From DATMQA01 sp035566895 (GTDB lineage: Bacteria > Verrucomicrobiota > Verrucomicrobiia > Limisphaerales > UBA8199), in the NCBI GenBank assembly GCA_035566895.1, contig DATMQA010000128.1, positions 1 to 37,676 of the forward strand: a stretch of DNA of 37,676 nucleotides, written 5' to 3'. Positions within the stretch are counted from its first letter, which is position 1. Every line of letters begins with the position of its first letter. The notes below the pieces were generated by a model that saw nothing but the letters and a program-made list of their open reading frames with translations, ran no database searches and had not been told where the DNA came from. This document shows positions 1 to 6,977 of this stretch, in pieces. The position numbers and the translations under genes are program-made.

Positions 1-177
1 GACCACGCGGATGATGGCGCTATCGGTGGTGTCCAGGACCATAAGCGCCAGGACATGGACGTTGTGCGTGCCGAGCGAACGAATCAGATCGTGCAGACGC
101 CCGAGCCGGTTGGGTGTGAACACCGAGAATTGCATCACGGGGTCTGTACGCGGGGCCTTTGTGGTCTCTGTCGCCAT
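1..177 (-). CDS. ACT-domain protein, N-terminal part (cut by window edge)
   Basis: The minus strand is open from an ATG at 177 to the window edge, giving 59 residues that begin MATETTKAPRTDPV and continue with an ACT-like beta-alpha-beta unit: QFSVFTPNRLGRLHDLIRSL, then HNVHVLALMVLDTTDSAIIR. In ACT domains the PNRLGRL turn after the first strand contacts an amino-acid ligand, and the VLDTTD stretch is strand two into strand three. ACT domains bind amino acids as regulatory modules; small stand-alone ones are known, but the rest of this protein is outside the window, so its role is open. It diverges from the radical SAM gene, with about 110 nt between the two starts. Confidence 0.65.
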   Translation of the reverse strand, partial: MATETTKAPRTDPVMQFSVFTPNRLGRLHDLIRSLGTHNVHVLALMVLDTTDSAIIRVV

Positions 178-290
178 AATACCGCAATTTAACACAAATA
201 CCCGTGCCTGCATGGTTCTGCCCTGACGATTTTGGCCTATTTGAGTTGCTCCAAGGTTGCTATCGCGACAAAATGCGGAAAGTTACCAAC

Positions 291-1472
291 ATGAGTACCG
301 CTACCCTGACTCGCGTCCCTGGCGATGCGCCTGCGGCCGCCGATACCACCGGCAGCGATGTTTTGCAACCGGTCGCGCGGCCCCGGACCCACGCTTGGCA
401 GCTCTTCCGTGACGTGTTGGACCACGGCGGGCCGGGTTACCTCCAATTTGCGATCACTAACATCTGCAACGCCAAGTGCGATTTTTGCGGATTTGCCGTG
501 GACCGGTTTGATCCCAAAAAGCGCCGCAGCGTCACGCTGGCAGAAGCCCGCGACGTGATCGACATCTGTGTTAAGAACCACATTGGCTATTTGCTCTTTG
601 TCGGCGGCGAACCACTGGTCCACAAAGACCTCCGGGCGATGACGCGCTATGCCGCCCAACGCGGCATTCACCCGATGGTCTGCACCAACGGTTCGCTCTG
701 GACCGAACAGAACATGCGCCAACTGACCGCCGACGGGCTGAGCAGCGTGATTATGTCGATCGACGCGCACGACGTCGCCAAACACGAGAAGAACCGCGGG
801 CTGCCGGAAGTCTGCCGCAAGATCCAGCGTGCCAACGAGGTTTTTGGCGAGTTGGGCGTCCAAACCACCGCCAGCGTCACGGCCAGCCGGCTGATCGATG
901 ATTATGATAAGCTGCCCGGTTTCCTGACTCAGTTAGGCTTTAAAAGCTGCACTTTCAGCTACCCGCTCACCAGCCTGGCGTCGAGCTATTTGAGCTTCAG
1001 CGATTCGACCCTGGTCAGTTATAAAACCGAGGAGCTGCTCCAGGTCTTCGAGAAAATCAAGCTGATGAAGAAGCGCAGCGGTTTTCCGGTGGTCAACCCG
1101 ACTGAGTCCCTCACCGAAATGCAGCGCCACCTGCGCCGGCAACCGGAGAAATTCGGCTGCCTCGGCGGCCACAAGTATTTCTACCTGGATTGGAACCTCG
1201 ATCTCTACCGCTGCCATTTCTGGGAGAAACCGATGTGCAACATTTACGAGTTCGATCAGTCCAAACTCATCCGCGACGGTTGTACCCGCTGCATGATCGA
1301 CTGCTATCGCGATCCGAGCGTGATCCAATTTGCCGCCATCAGCGCCAGCGACGCGTGGCACAACCTCAAACGCGGCAAACTGCTGGCCGCCGCTAAAAAC
1401 GTCTTCGATTCCCGCAACCTGACCTCACTCAAAGCCGTTTGGGAAGACCGAAAATGGATCGGCGGAGTCTGA
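291..1472 (+). CDS. Radical SAM protein with SPASM-like C-terminal cysteine cluster
   Basis: A 393-residue protein from ATG 291, preceded by GGAAAG about eight bases upstream; in-frame starts at 204 and 273 add residues that do not look conserved. The canonical CX3CX2C motif (CNAKCDFC, Cys59, Cys63, Cys66) binds the 4Fe-4S cluster that cleaves S-adenosylmethionine, and VGGEP at 104-108 is the SAM-contacting GGEP motif. The C-terminal part has further cysteines at 290, 308, 316, 331, 334 and 338 (with CTRCMIDC), an arrangement like the SPASM or twitch auxiliary-cluster domain of enzymes that modify peptides, cofactors or lipids. Substrate cannot be told from sequence, and no peptide precursor gene is visible nearby. 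No signal peptide, so cytoplasmic. Confidence 0.88.
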   Translation: MSTATLTRVPGDAPAAADTTGSDVLQPVARPRTHAWQLFRDVLDHGGPGYLQFAITNICNAKCDFCGFAVDRFDPKKRRSVTLAEARDVIDICVKNHIGYLLFVGGEPLVHKDLRAMTRYAAQRGIHPMVCTNGSLWTEQNMRQLTADGLSSVIMSIDAHDVAKHEKNRGLPEVCRKIQRANEVFGELGVQTTASVTASRLIDDYDKLPGFLTQLGFKSCTFSYPLTSLASSYLSFSDSTLVSYKTEELLQVFEKIKLMKKRSGFPVVNPTESLTEMQRHLRRQPEKFGCLGGHKYFYLDWNLDLYRCHFWEKPMCNIYEFDQSKLIRDGCTRCMIDCYRDPSVIQFAAISASDAWHNLKRGKLLAAAKNVFDSRNLTSLKAVWEDRKWIGGV

Positions 1473-1488
1473 GCGGCAGGAATACCGT

Positions 1489-1553
1489 AAACCACCAAAT
1501 ACAACAGGCACACTAAAGGAAAGATTTCGCGTGCTTCGTGTATTTCGTGGTTT
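1489..1553. repeat. Imperfect inverted repeat of the TTCGTGG family
   Basis: Left arm 1489-1511 begins AAACCACCAAATACA; right arm 1531-1553 ends TGTATTTCGTGGTTT. The outer 15 bases match as reverse complements at 14 positions, then four mismatched bases, then a four-base GCAC/GTGC match; the loop is 19 nt. It fills most of the gap between the radical SAM gene and pyrC. It could terminate the upstream transcript, but it has no T-tract, and the TTCGTGG motif recurs elsewhere in the window, so a dispersed palindromic repeat is more likely. Confidence 0.6.
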
Positions 1554-1595
1554 CGACTTCCCCTTCGCTTTCGCCAATGTGTATCCTCCGCCCGC

Positions 1596-2984
1596 ATGAA
1601 TGCGTTGCTGCTCACCGGGGGACGGGTCATCGATCCGGCCAATGGCCTCGATTCGCTGGCCGACGTTTTAATCAGCGACGGAAGAGTTGCCGCGGTCGGC
1701 CCCAATGCGGGATCCCAAGCGCCGGCTGAGGTGGAACGCCTGGATGTGCGCGGGCTCGTGGTCTGCCCGGGCCTGATTGATCTTCATGTCCATCTGCGTG
1801 AACCGGGACAAACTGCCAAGGAAACCATCGCGACCGGCACCGCCGCCGCAGCGCGCGGCGGGTTCACTTCAATTGTTTGCATGCCCAACACCTCGCCCGC
1901 TATCGACAACGCCGGGACCGTCGCCTTGATTGACGAGGTCGCGGCCGAACAAGGCAGGGTCAATGTCTTTATTGCGGGCGCCATCACCAAAAACATCGCC
2001 GGTGAGGAAATGGCGCCGATTGGTTCGCTCAAAAAAGCGGGCGTGGTGGCGATTACCGATGATGGTCACTGCGTCCAAAATAACGAGCTAATGCGACGGG
2101 CGCTGGAGTATGCCAGGATGTTCGAGCTGCCGGTCCTGGACCATTGTCAGGATTATTCATTGGTGACTGATGGAGTCATGCACGAGGGCTACTGGAGCAC
2201 AATGCTGGGCTTGCGCGGCTGGCCCGCCGCGGGCGAGGAGATGATAGTGGCCCGCAACATCCTGCTGGCGGAAACGACCGGTGCGCCCGTGCATTGCCAG
2301 CACCTGAGCGCTGCCGGAAGCGTGCGACTGCTCCGCGACGCAAGGAAACGCGGCGTACCGATTTCCGGTGAGGCGTGCCCGCATCATTTCACGCTGACCG
2401 ACGCGGCGGTCGCCGGCAGTGAAAAATTCTGGAACGCCGACGGCCGGGCCCTTTTTGGGGGTACCTCCGAGCTGAAACAACGCCCCGAGTGGCCCGCCTA
2501 CGACACCAATTTCAAGATGAACCCGCCGCTGCGCTCCGCCGCCGACCGGGAGGCCATTCTGGAAGGCCTGGCTGATGGCACGATTGAAATCCTCTGCAGC
2601 GACCACGCGCCCCATTGCGATTACGAAAAGGAGGTCGAGTTCGATTACGCCCCGTTCGGCATTACCGGGCTTGCGACTGAACTGGCCCTGGCGCTGATGC
2701 AACTTTACCATACCAGGCGGCTGGGCCTCCCGGACCTCCTGGCCAAATACACTGTGGCGCCCGCCCGGCTGTTGCGGTTGCCCAAAGGGACTTTGAGCGT
2801 GGGGGCCGATGCCGACGTAACGGTGCTGGACCTGAACCGCGAATGGGTATTTGACAGGAAAGCCGGCCCGGGCAAGTCTATCAACAGTCCTTTTCACGAT
2901 TGGCCGCTCAAGGGAAAAGCGGTCGCGACGCTCGTGGGAGGCAGAAAAGAGTGGGTTGAACAAACCCAACTGGCCGCCGTCTAA
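1596..2984 (+). CDS. pyrC: Dihydroorotase, class I type
   Basis: A 462-residue amidohydrolase that interconverts carbamoyl-aspartate and dihydroorotate, the third step of pyrimidine synthesis. Visible are the HVHLREPG metal site (His64, His66), the NTSP substrate loop near 98-101, a TDDG segment (Asp155) typical of class I enzymes, His183 and His236 as further metal ligands, EACPHH at 259-264 and CSDHAPH with the catalytic Asp336. A beta-sandwich segment flanks the barrel at both ends, as usual. It is slightly longer than most class I enzymes (about 425-430) because of an insertion of roughly 28 residues around 274-301 (starting SEKFWNADGR) just before the conserved NPPLR. carA lies two genes downstream, so this is a pyrimidine cluster. 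Confidence 0.96.
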   Translation: MNALLLTGGRVIDPANGLDSLADVLISDGRVAAVGPNAGSQAPAEVERLDVRGLVVCPGLIDLHVHLREPGQTAKETIATGTAAAARGGFTSIVCMPNTSPAIDNAGTVALIDEVAAEQGRVNVFIAGAITKNIAGEEMAPIGSLKKAGVVAITDDGHCVQNNELMRRALEYARMFELPVLDHCQDYSLVTDGVMHEGYWSTMLGLRGWPAAGEEMIVARNILLAETTGAPVHCQHLSAAGSVRLLRDARKRGVPISGEACPHHFTLTDAAVAGSEKFWNADGRALFGGTSELKQRPEWPAYDTNFKMNPPLRSAADREAILEGLADGTIEILCSDHAPHCDYEKEVEFDYAPFGITGLATELALALMQLYHTRRLGLPDLLAKYTVAPARLLRLPKGTLSVGADADVTVLDLNREWVFDRKAGPGKSINSPFHDWPLKGKAVATLVGGRKEWVEQTQLAAV

Positions 2985-3007
2985 CGGCGAATGACGGAGA
3001 CTGTATT

Positions 3008-3451
3008 ATGAAAAAGATAACGATCGGATTAGTCGTCTGCTGGGCGCTGCTGCAAGCCGCCCGGGCCGATGAGGCCTGGCTGACGGATCTCGCTAAGGCG
3101 CAGGCAAAAGCTAAAGCTGAAAGCAAAATGGTCCTCATGGATTTCAATGGGTCCGACTGGTGTCCCCCTTGCAAGCTGCTGCGCAAAAACGTCCTCTCCT
3201 CACCGGAGTTCCTCGAATATGCAACCAAGAACCTGGTGCTTGTCGATGTGGATTTTCCCCGTGGCAAGACCCAGAGTGAGCAGTTAAAAAAGGCCAACCA
3301 GGAATTAGCCCAGAAGTTTCACATCGAAGGCTTTCCCAGCATAGTCGTGCTGAGCAGCGACGGGAAGGAATTACGGAAAGACGTAGGATATGATGGACAG
3401 GATGCCAAGGACTTCATCGCCAAGTTGAATAAACTCAAAAACAAAAGTTGA
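3008..3451 (+). CDS. Secreted thioredoxin-like protein
   Basis: A 147-residue protein with a short Sec signal peptide (MKKITIGLVVCWALLQAARA, cleavage near 20) and a thioredoxin fold carrying the redox motif WCPPC (Cys52, Cys55). The cis-Pro element is in EGFPSIVVL near residue 114. The motif differs from the WCGPC of cytosolic thioredoxin, and the domain looks like the thioredoxin_7/DsbD-gamma-like group found outside the cytoplasm, where it would reduce or exchange disulfides in periplasmic proteins. CGGAGA a few bases upstream could be the ribosome site. It sits 23 nt after pyrC and 38 nt before carA, probably on the same transcript, though no link to pyrimidine synthesis is evident. Confidence 0.85.
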   Translation: MKKITIGLVVCWALLQAARADEAWLTDLAKAQAKAKAESKMVLMDFNGSDWCPPCKLLRKNVLSSPEFLEYATKNLVLVDVDFPRGKTQSEQLKKANQELAQKFHIEGFPSIVVLSSDGKELRKDVGYDGQDAKDFIAKLNKLKNKS

Positions 3452-3489
3452 GCTGACTCTATGTCCTGCCTGATCCTGATGAGGTTCGG

Positions 3490-4650
3490 ATGAAAGCCAT
3501 CCTGGCTCTGGAAGACGGGTCCCTGTTTCACGGCGAAGGATTTGGCGCCCGCGCCTCAGCCTGCGGCGAGGTTTGCTTCAATACCTCGATGACCGGTTAC
3601 CAGGAAATCCTGACGGACCCTTCCTACAAAGGCCAGATTGTTACCATGACCTACCCGCTCATCGGGAATTATGGCGTCAATAAACAGGATGTGGAATCCT
3701 GGCGGCCTCACGTCGCCGGCTTTGTCATCCGCGAGTTATCGCCCGTCGTCAGCAACTGGCGGGCGGATTATTGCCTGGCCGATTACTTGCAGCAAAACGG
3801 CATCCCCGGGATCCAGGGTCTCGACACCCGCGCGTTGACCAAGAAACTCCGGGTCCGTGGGGCGCTCAACGGCTTTATTTCCACGGAGGAGGTCTCGGAT
3901 GCCGAGGCGCTCAAACAGGCCAGGCAATGGCCGGGGCTGCTGGGGGTCGATTACGTAAAAGAGGTTACCCATCGAGAGGCGTTTGTCTGGGACCAACAAG
4001 ACTGCCAGAGCGCCGATTTCAAGCTCATCCAGGGCGGTGCCGAGCGGACCGAGCGCCAGAACGCCTGCCAACCGCTGCCCCCGGCGGATATTCCAATCGT
4101 CGCCTACGATTACGGGATGAAGTACAATATCCTGCGGCGGTTGCGCCAGCACGGGTTCAAGGTCCACGTCGTGCCAGCCACCACCCCGGCGGCGGAAGCC
4201 CTCAAACACAAACCTGCGGGCATTTTCCTTTCCAACGGGCCAGGCGATCCCGCTGCGCTGGGCTACGCCGTCCAGGCGGTCAGCGACTTGGTCCAGTCCG
4301 GGATTCCTATCTTCGGCATCTGCCTGGGCCACCAGATTCTGGGTCAGGCCTTCGGCGGCCGGACCTTCAAGCTCAAGTTCGGCCATCGTGGCGGCAATCA
4401 GCCGGTCAAAGACCTTACGTCCGGGCGGGTCGAAATCACCTCCCAAAACCACGGGTTCGCCGTGGACCCGCAGTCCCTTCCCGCAGACGTTCTGGTGGAC
4501 AGGATCAACCTCAACGACCAGACCGTCGAGGGGTTGCGCCACAAACGCAAACCTATCTTTTGCGTGCAATACCACCCCGAGGCCTCTCCGGGTCCGCACG
4601 ATTCAACCCCTTTATTCGCACAGTTCCGGGCGATGATTAAGAAGGCCTGA
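3490..4650 (+). CDS. carA: Carbamoyl-phosphate synthase small (glutaminase) subunit
   Basis: A 386-residue protein, full length for the family. The N-terminal CPSase small-chain domain (about 1-150) opens with ALEDGSLFHGEGFG and contains FNTSMTGYQEILTDPSY, its signature. The C-terminal class I glutamine amidotransferase has the nucleophile Cys278 in GICLGHQ and the His362/Glu364 pair in QYHPEASPGPHDS. It hydrolyses glutamine and channels ammonia to the large subunit CarB, which is not in this window. The start at 3490 follows GAGG. Together with pyrC it supports a local pyrimidine/arginine precursor cluster. Confidence 0.97.
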   Translation: MKAILALEDGSLFHGEGFGARASACGEVCFNTSMTGYQEILTDPSYKGQIVTMTYPLIGNYGVNKQDVESWRPHVAGFVIRELSPVVSNWRADYCLADYLQQNGIPGIQGLDTRALTKKLRVRGALNGFISTEEVSDAEALKQARQWPGLLGVDYVKEVTHREAFVWDQQDCQSADFKLIQGGAERTERQNACQPLPPADIPIVAYDYGMKYNILRRLRQHGFKVHVVPATTPAAEALKHKPAGIFLSNGPGDPAALGYAVQAVSDLVQSGIPIFGICLGHQILGQAFGGRTFKLKFGHRGGNQPVKDLTSGRVEITSQNHGFAVDPQSLPADVLVDRINLNDQTVEGLRHKRKPIFCVQYHPEASPGPHDSTPLFAQFRAMIKKA

Positions 4651-4651
4651 T

Positions 4652-4734
4652 GCGTGAAAGTGAACGTGAAATAAGAAACGTGAAACGTGAAGCGTGAAGA
4701 GCCGGGAACGTTGATCTTTCACGTTCTCGCACGC
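4652..4734. repeat. CGTGAA short-period repeat with an inverted arm
   Basis: Positions 4652-4699 contain five nearby copies of a CGTGAA-type word (GCGTGAAAG, AACGTGAAA, AACGTGAAA, CGTGAAG and similar). GAACGTGAAA at 4662-4671 is perfectly complementary to TTTCACGTTC at 4717-4726. The stretch follows carA and could fold at the 3' end of its mRNA, but there is no T-run, so termination is only a possibility. The rest of the carA-FHA gap shows nothing further. Confidence 0.55.
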
Positions 4735-4791
4735 ATATTTCCGTTTGACTTGCATCGGCCCACCGCCATAATCGCGATACTGAACTGATTT

Positions 4792-5307
4792 ATGGCCAAA
4801 CTTGTTGTCCTGAGTGCAGGAATGACCGGTCGCACCCATGAGCTGAAGGCGGACAAGACCACCATCGGCCGTGTCGAGGACAACACCTTCCAAATCGCCG
4901 AACCTTCCGTCTCGAGTCATCATTGCGAAGTGTTTCTGCGCGGTAACGACGTCATCGTGAAGGACCTTGGTTCCACCAACGGCACTTTTATCAATGGCGA
5001 AAAGGTCTCCGAGAGCCCGCTCAAACCCGGTCAAATCCTCCGCCTCGGCCAGATCGAAATCCGGCTCGAAACCGACACCCCCCCGGCGCCGCAGTCAAAG
5101 AAACCCGCCACTCAGACGATGGTCATGCAACGGGGCGTCAACCTGAGCGAACTGGAGACCGGCGCGCGAGCTCCGGGCTTCGACACCAAAGGCACCGGCT
5201 TCTCCAAAAAGGACAACAAGGCCAACAAAATCATCGTCGGCGCCGCTGTCGGTCTGGGGGTGGTCATCGTCCTCCTCCTGCTTTACGTTTTTGCGATCGC
5301 CAAGTAA
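4792..5307 (+). CDS. Tail-anchored FHA-domain protein
   Basis: A 171-residue protein with an N-terminal forkhead-associated domain (about 1-95) and one C-terminal membrane helix (about 147-170, IIVGAAVGLGVVIVLLLLYV). The phosphothreonine-binding residues are all present: GR at 26-27, SSHH at 41-44 and the STNGTFING loop at 61-69. FHA domains bind phosphothreonine peptides made by Ser/Thr kinases; no such kinase is in the window. There is no N-terminal signal, so the FHA domain should face the cytoplasm as a membrane-tethered reader. The linker (96-145) is Pro/Thr/Lys-rich. The gene converges on hemB with only 14 nt between stops. Confidence 0.9.
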   Translation: MAKLVVLSAGMTGRTHELKADKTTIGRVEDNTFQIAEPSVSSHHCEVFLRGNDVIVKDLGSTNGTFINGEKVSESPLKPGQILRLGQIEIRLETDTPPAPQSKKPATQTMVMQRGVNLSELETGARAPGFDTKGTGFSKKDNKANKIIVGAAVGLGVVIVLLLLYVFAIAK

Positions 5308-5321
5308 GCAGATCTTTCTGC

Positions 5322-6326
5322 TCATCCCTCCAGCCACCGGGCAACGTCCACCGCGGCGTAGGTAATTAAAATATCCGCCCCGGCACGGCGCATCGCCAGC
5401 AGGCTCTCCAGCGTTACCGCGCGTTCGTCGATCCAGCCCTGGGCGGCCGCCGCCTTGACCATCGAATATTCCGCGCTGACCGCGTAAGCCGCTGTCGGGT
5501 AACCGAACTCGGTCTTCACCCGATGCAGAATATCCAGGTAGGCCAGCGCCGGTTTAACCATCACGATGTCCGCCCCTTCCTGGATGTCCAGTGCCACTTC
5601 GCGCAACGCCTCCGAAGCATTCGCCGGGTCCATTTGGTAACTGCGCCGATCGCCAAACTGTGGGGCCGATTCCGCCGCTTCCCGGAACGGGCCGTAGTAG
5701 GCGGAAGCGAATTTCGCCGCGTAAGACATAATGGGGGTTTCCGTGAACCCCAGTTGATCGAGCTGTTCCCGGATCGCTCGCACCCGCCCGTCCATCATGT
5801 CGCTGGGGGCCACCATATCGGCCCCGGCCTCGACGTGGCTGGCAGCCGTCCGCGCCAGCAGCTTCAACGTGGGGTCGTTGAGGATGACCCCGCCCTTTTT
5901 GTCCCGGCGCACGATTCCGCAATGGCCGTGCGCCATGTATTCGCACAGGCAAACATCCGTGATGACCACCAAGCGCGGTAGCTCTTTCTTCAGCAGGCGC
6001 ACCGCTTGCTGGACGATGCCACCGGCCGCATAAGCGCCTGAAGCCTTCGCATCCTTCCGGTCCGGAATTCCGAACAACAACACGGCGGGCACGCCCGCTT
6101 CAAAGGCCTGCCTGGCTTCACGCAGCAGTTCGTCCGGTGAGAGCTGGAACACCCCCGGCATGGCGGAAATCGCGCGGCGGACGCGGCGTCCGGTTCGAAC
6201 AAACAGAGGCAGCACCAACTGGCCCGTCCGCAATTGGGTCTCGCTCACCAACTGGCGCAATGCCGGCGATTGCCGCAGCCGCCGCGGCCGATACGCGGGG
6301 AATTGCCCCACAGGATACAGACTCAT
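5322..6326 (-). CDS. hemB: Delta-aminolevulinic acid dehydratase (porphobilinogen synthase)
   Basis: A 334-residue enzyme, normal length, condensing two 5-aminolevulinate molecules into porphobilinogen for haem and other tetrapyrroles. The active-site zinc triad is intact (DVCLCEYMAHGHCG: Cys126, Cys128, Cys136), so this is the zinc-dependent form. The two Schiff-base lysines are Lys205 (SYAAKFASAYYGPFR) and Lys258 (DIVMVKPALAYLD). It starts at ATG 6326. Upstream on the same strand is the small ORF at 6564-6800; the 237 nt between them hold no further gene I can support and presumably contain the promoter. Confidence 0.97.
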   Translation of the reverse strand: MSLYPVGQFPAYRPRRLRQSPALRQLVSETQLRTGQLVLPLFVRTGRRVRRAISAMPGVFQLSPDELLREARQAFEAGVPAVLLFGIPDRKDAKASGAYAAGGIVQQAVRLLKKELPRLVVITDVCLCEYMAHGHCGIVRRDKKGGVILNDPTLKLLARTAASHVEAGADMVAPSDMMDGRVRAIREQLDQLGFTETPIMSYAAKFASAYYGPFREAAESAPQFGDRRSYQMDPANASEALREVALDIQEGADIVMVKPALAYLDILHRVKTEFGYPTAAYAVSAEYSMVKAAAAQGWIDERAVTLESLLAMRRAGADILITYAAVDVARWLEG

Positions 6327-6563
6327 GGGATTAGTCTATTCCTTCGCCTTAAGGTGCAAAGGCCAAAGTGCAGTGCGGGTGCGCAGAAGTCCGGGGTCGT
6401 TAGAAAGTGGATCGACGCGAACGAAAATCCAGGAAAATTCCCCGAAAAAGACTACTCACCGCGGACTTTGGCTGTCCGCTCATCCGTGGGACACTGCCTC
6501 ATTTCGGGCCACCGCGGCGGGCTTCAGGCGCGCTCGGAAGCAGTCGAACCCGGGGAAAACCCG

Positions 6564-6800
6564 TTACTGCACACTCGACACTTTTTCCGCCACGTGGGTG
6601 ATTTTCACCGGATGGGGGATGTCGGGCGGGGACTGCATGTCAACCCGGATGGTCCGTTTGCGCTTGCCGGCGACGCTCCGGGCGGAGCGGCCGTGCAGCA
6701 GGACGGGCTCAGGAGTTCGCCCCTGGGGCCGCCGATTGGTGATTTCGGCAAAGCCTCGGCTCTCCTGCAACAGCTTCATAATGTTAATTCGGGTCGCCAT
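6564..6800 (-). CDS. Small uncharacterised protein (78 aa)
   Basis: A 78-residue ORF on the hemB strand. The N-terminal end (MATRINIMKLLQESRGFAEI, then TNRRP) looks like an amphipathic helix followed by a basic stretch, and the C-terminal half (IRVDMQSPPDIPHPVKITHV) is a Pro-rich strand-like segment. Residue choice looks like a real protein, not a shadow frame, and no stronger ORF overlaps it. I have a loose memory of similar small verrucomicrobial proteins but cannot confirm it, and I assign no function. No cysteine or catalytic motif is visible. It could share a transcript with hemB, 237 nt downstream. Confidence 0.45.
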   Translation of the reverse strand: MATRINIMKLLQESRGFAEITNRRPQGRTPEPVLLHGRSARSVAGKRKRTIRVDMQSPPDIPHPVKITHVAEKVSSVQ

Positions 6801-6977
6801 TCAATCTTGGAAACGTGAGTGCAAGTCACGTGCCACTATCAGAAGTGACGAGTGCCGAGTGCCTGGGTGAGCAGACGGCTGGCGCCTGGAGGCCGGTTCA
6901 TGCGTTATGCGTCACGCGTCACACTTTTAGTTCCCGCTTGGCAGGGGATGGCGGTTTTGCTTAGCTCAGCCCGCCCG

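Noticed and set aside
204..290. Longer N-terminus for the radical SAM protein
   Set aside because: The extra 29 residues are Cys- and aromatic-rich, unlike the family, and ATG 291 has a better upstream purine stretch.
237..863. 208-codon minus-strand frame opposite the radical SAM gene
   Set aside because: It mirrors the GC-rich third-codon pattern of a gene with unmistakable motifs; its product resembles nothing.
2157..2969. 270-codon minus-strand frame opposite pyrC
   Set aside because: Antisense shadow of a certain dihydroorotase gene.
3736..4640. Long frames on both strands inside carA
   Set aside because: They overlap the full-length carA frame with its intact catalytic residues; long shadow frames are expected in GC-rich genes.
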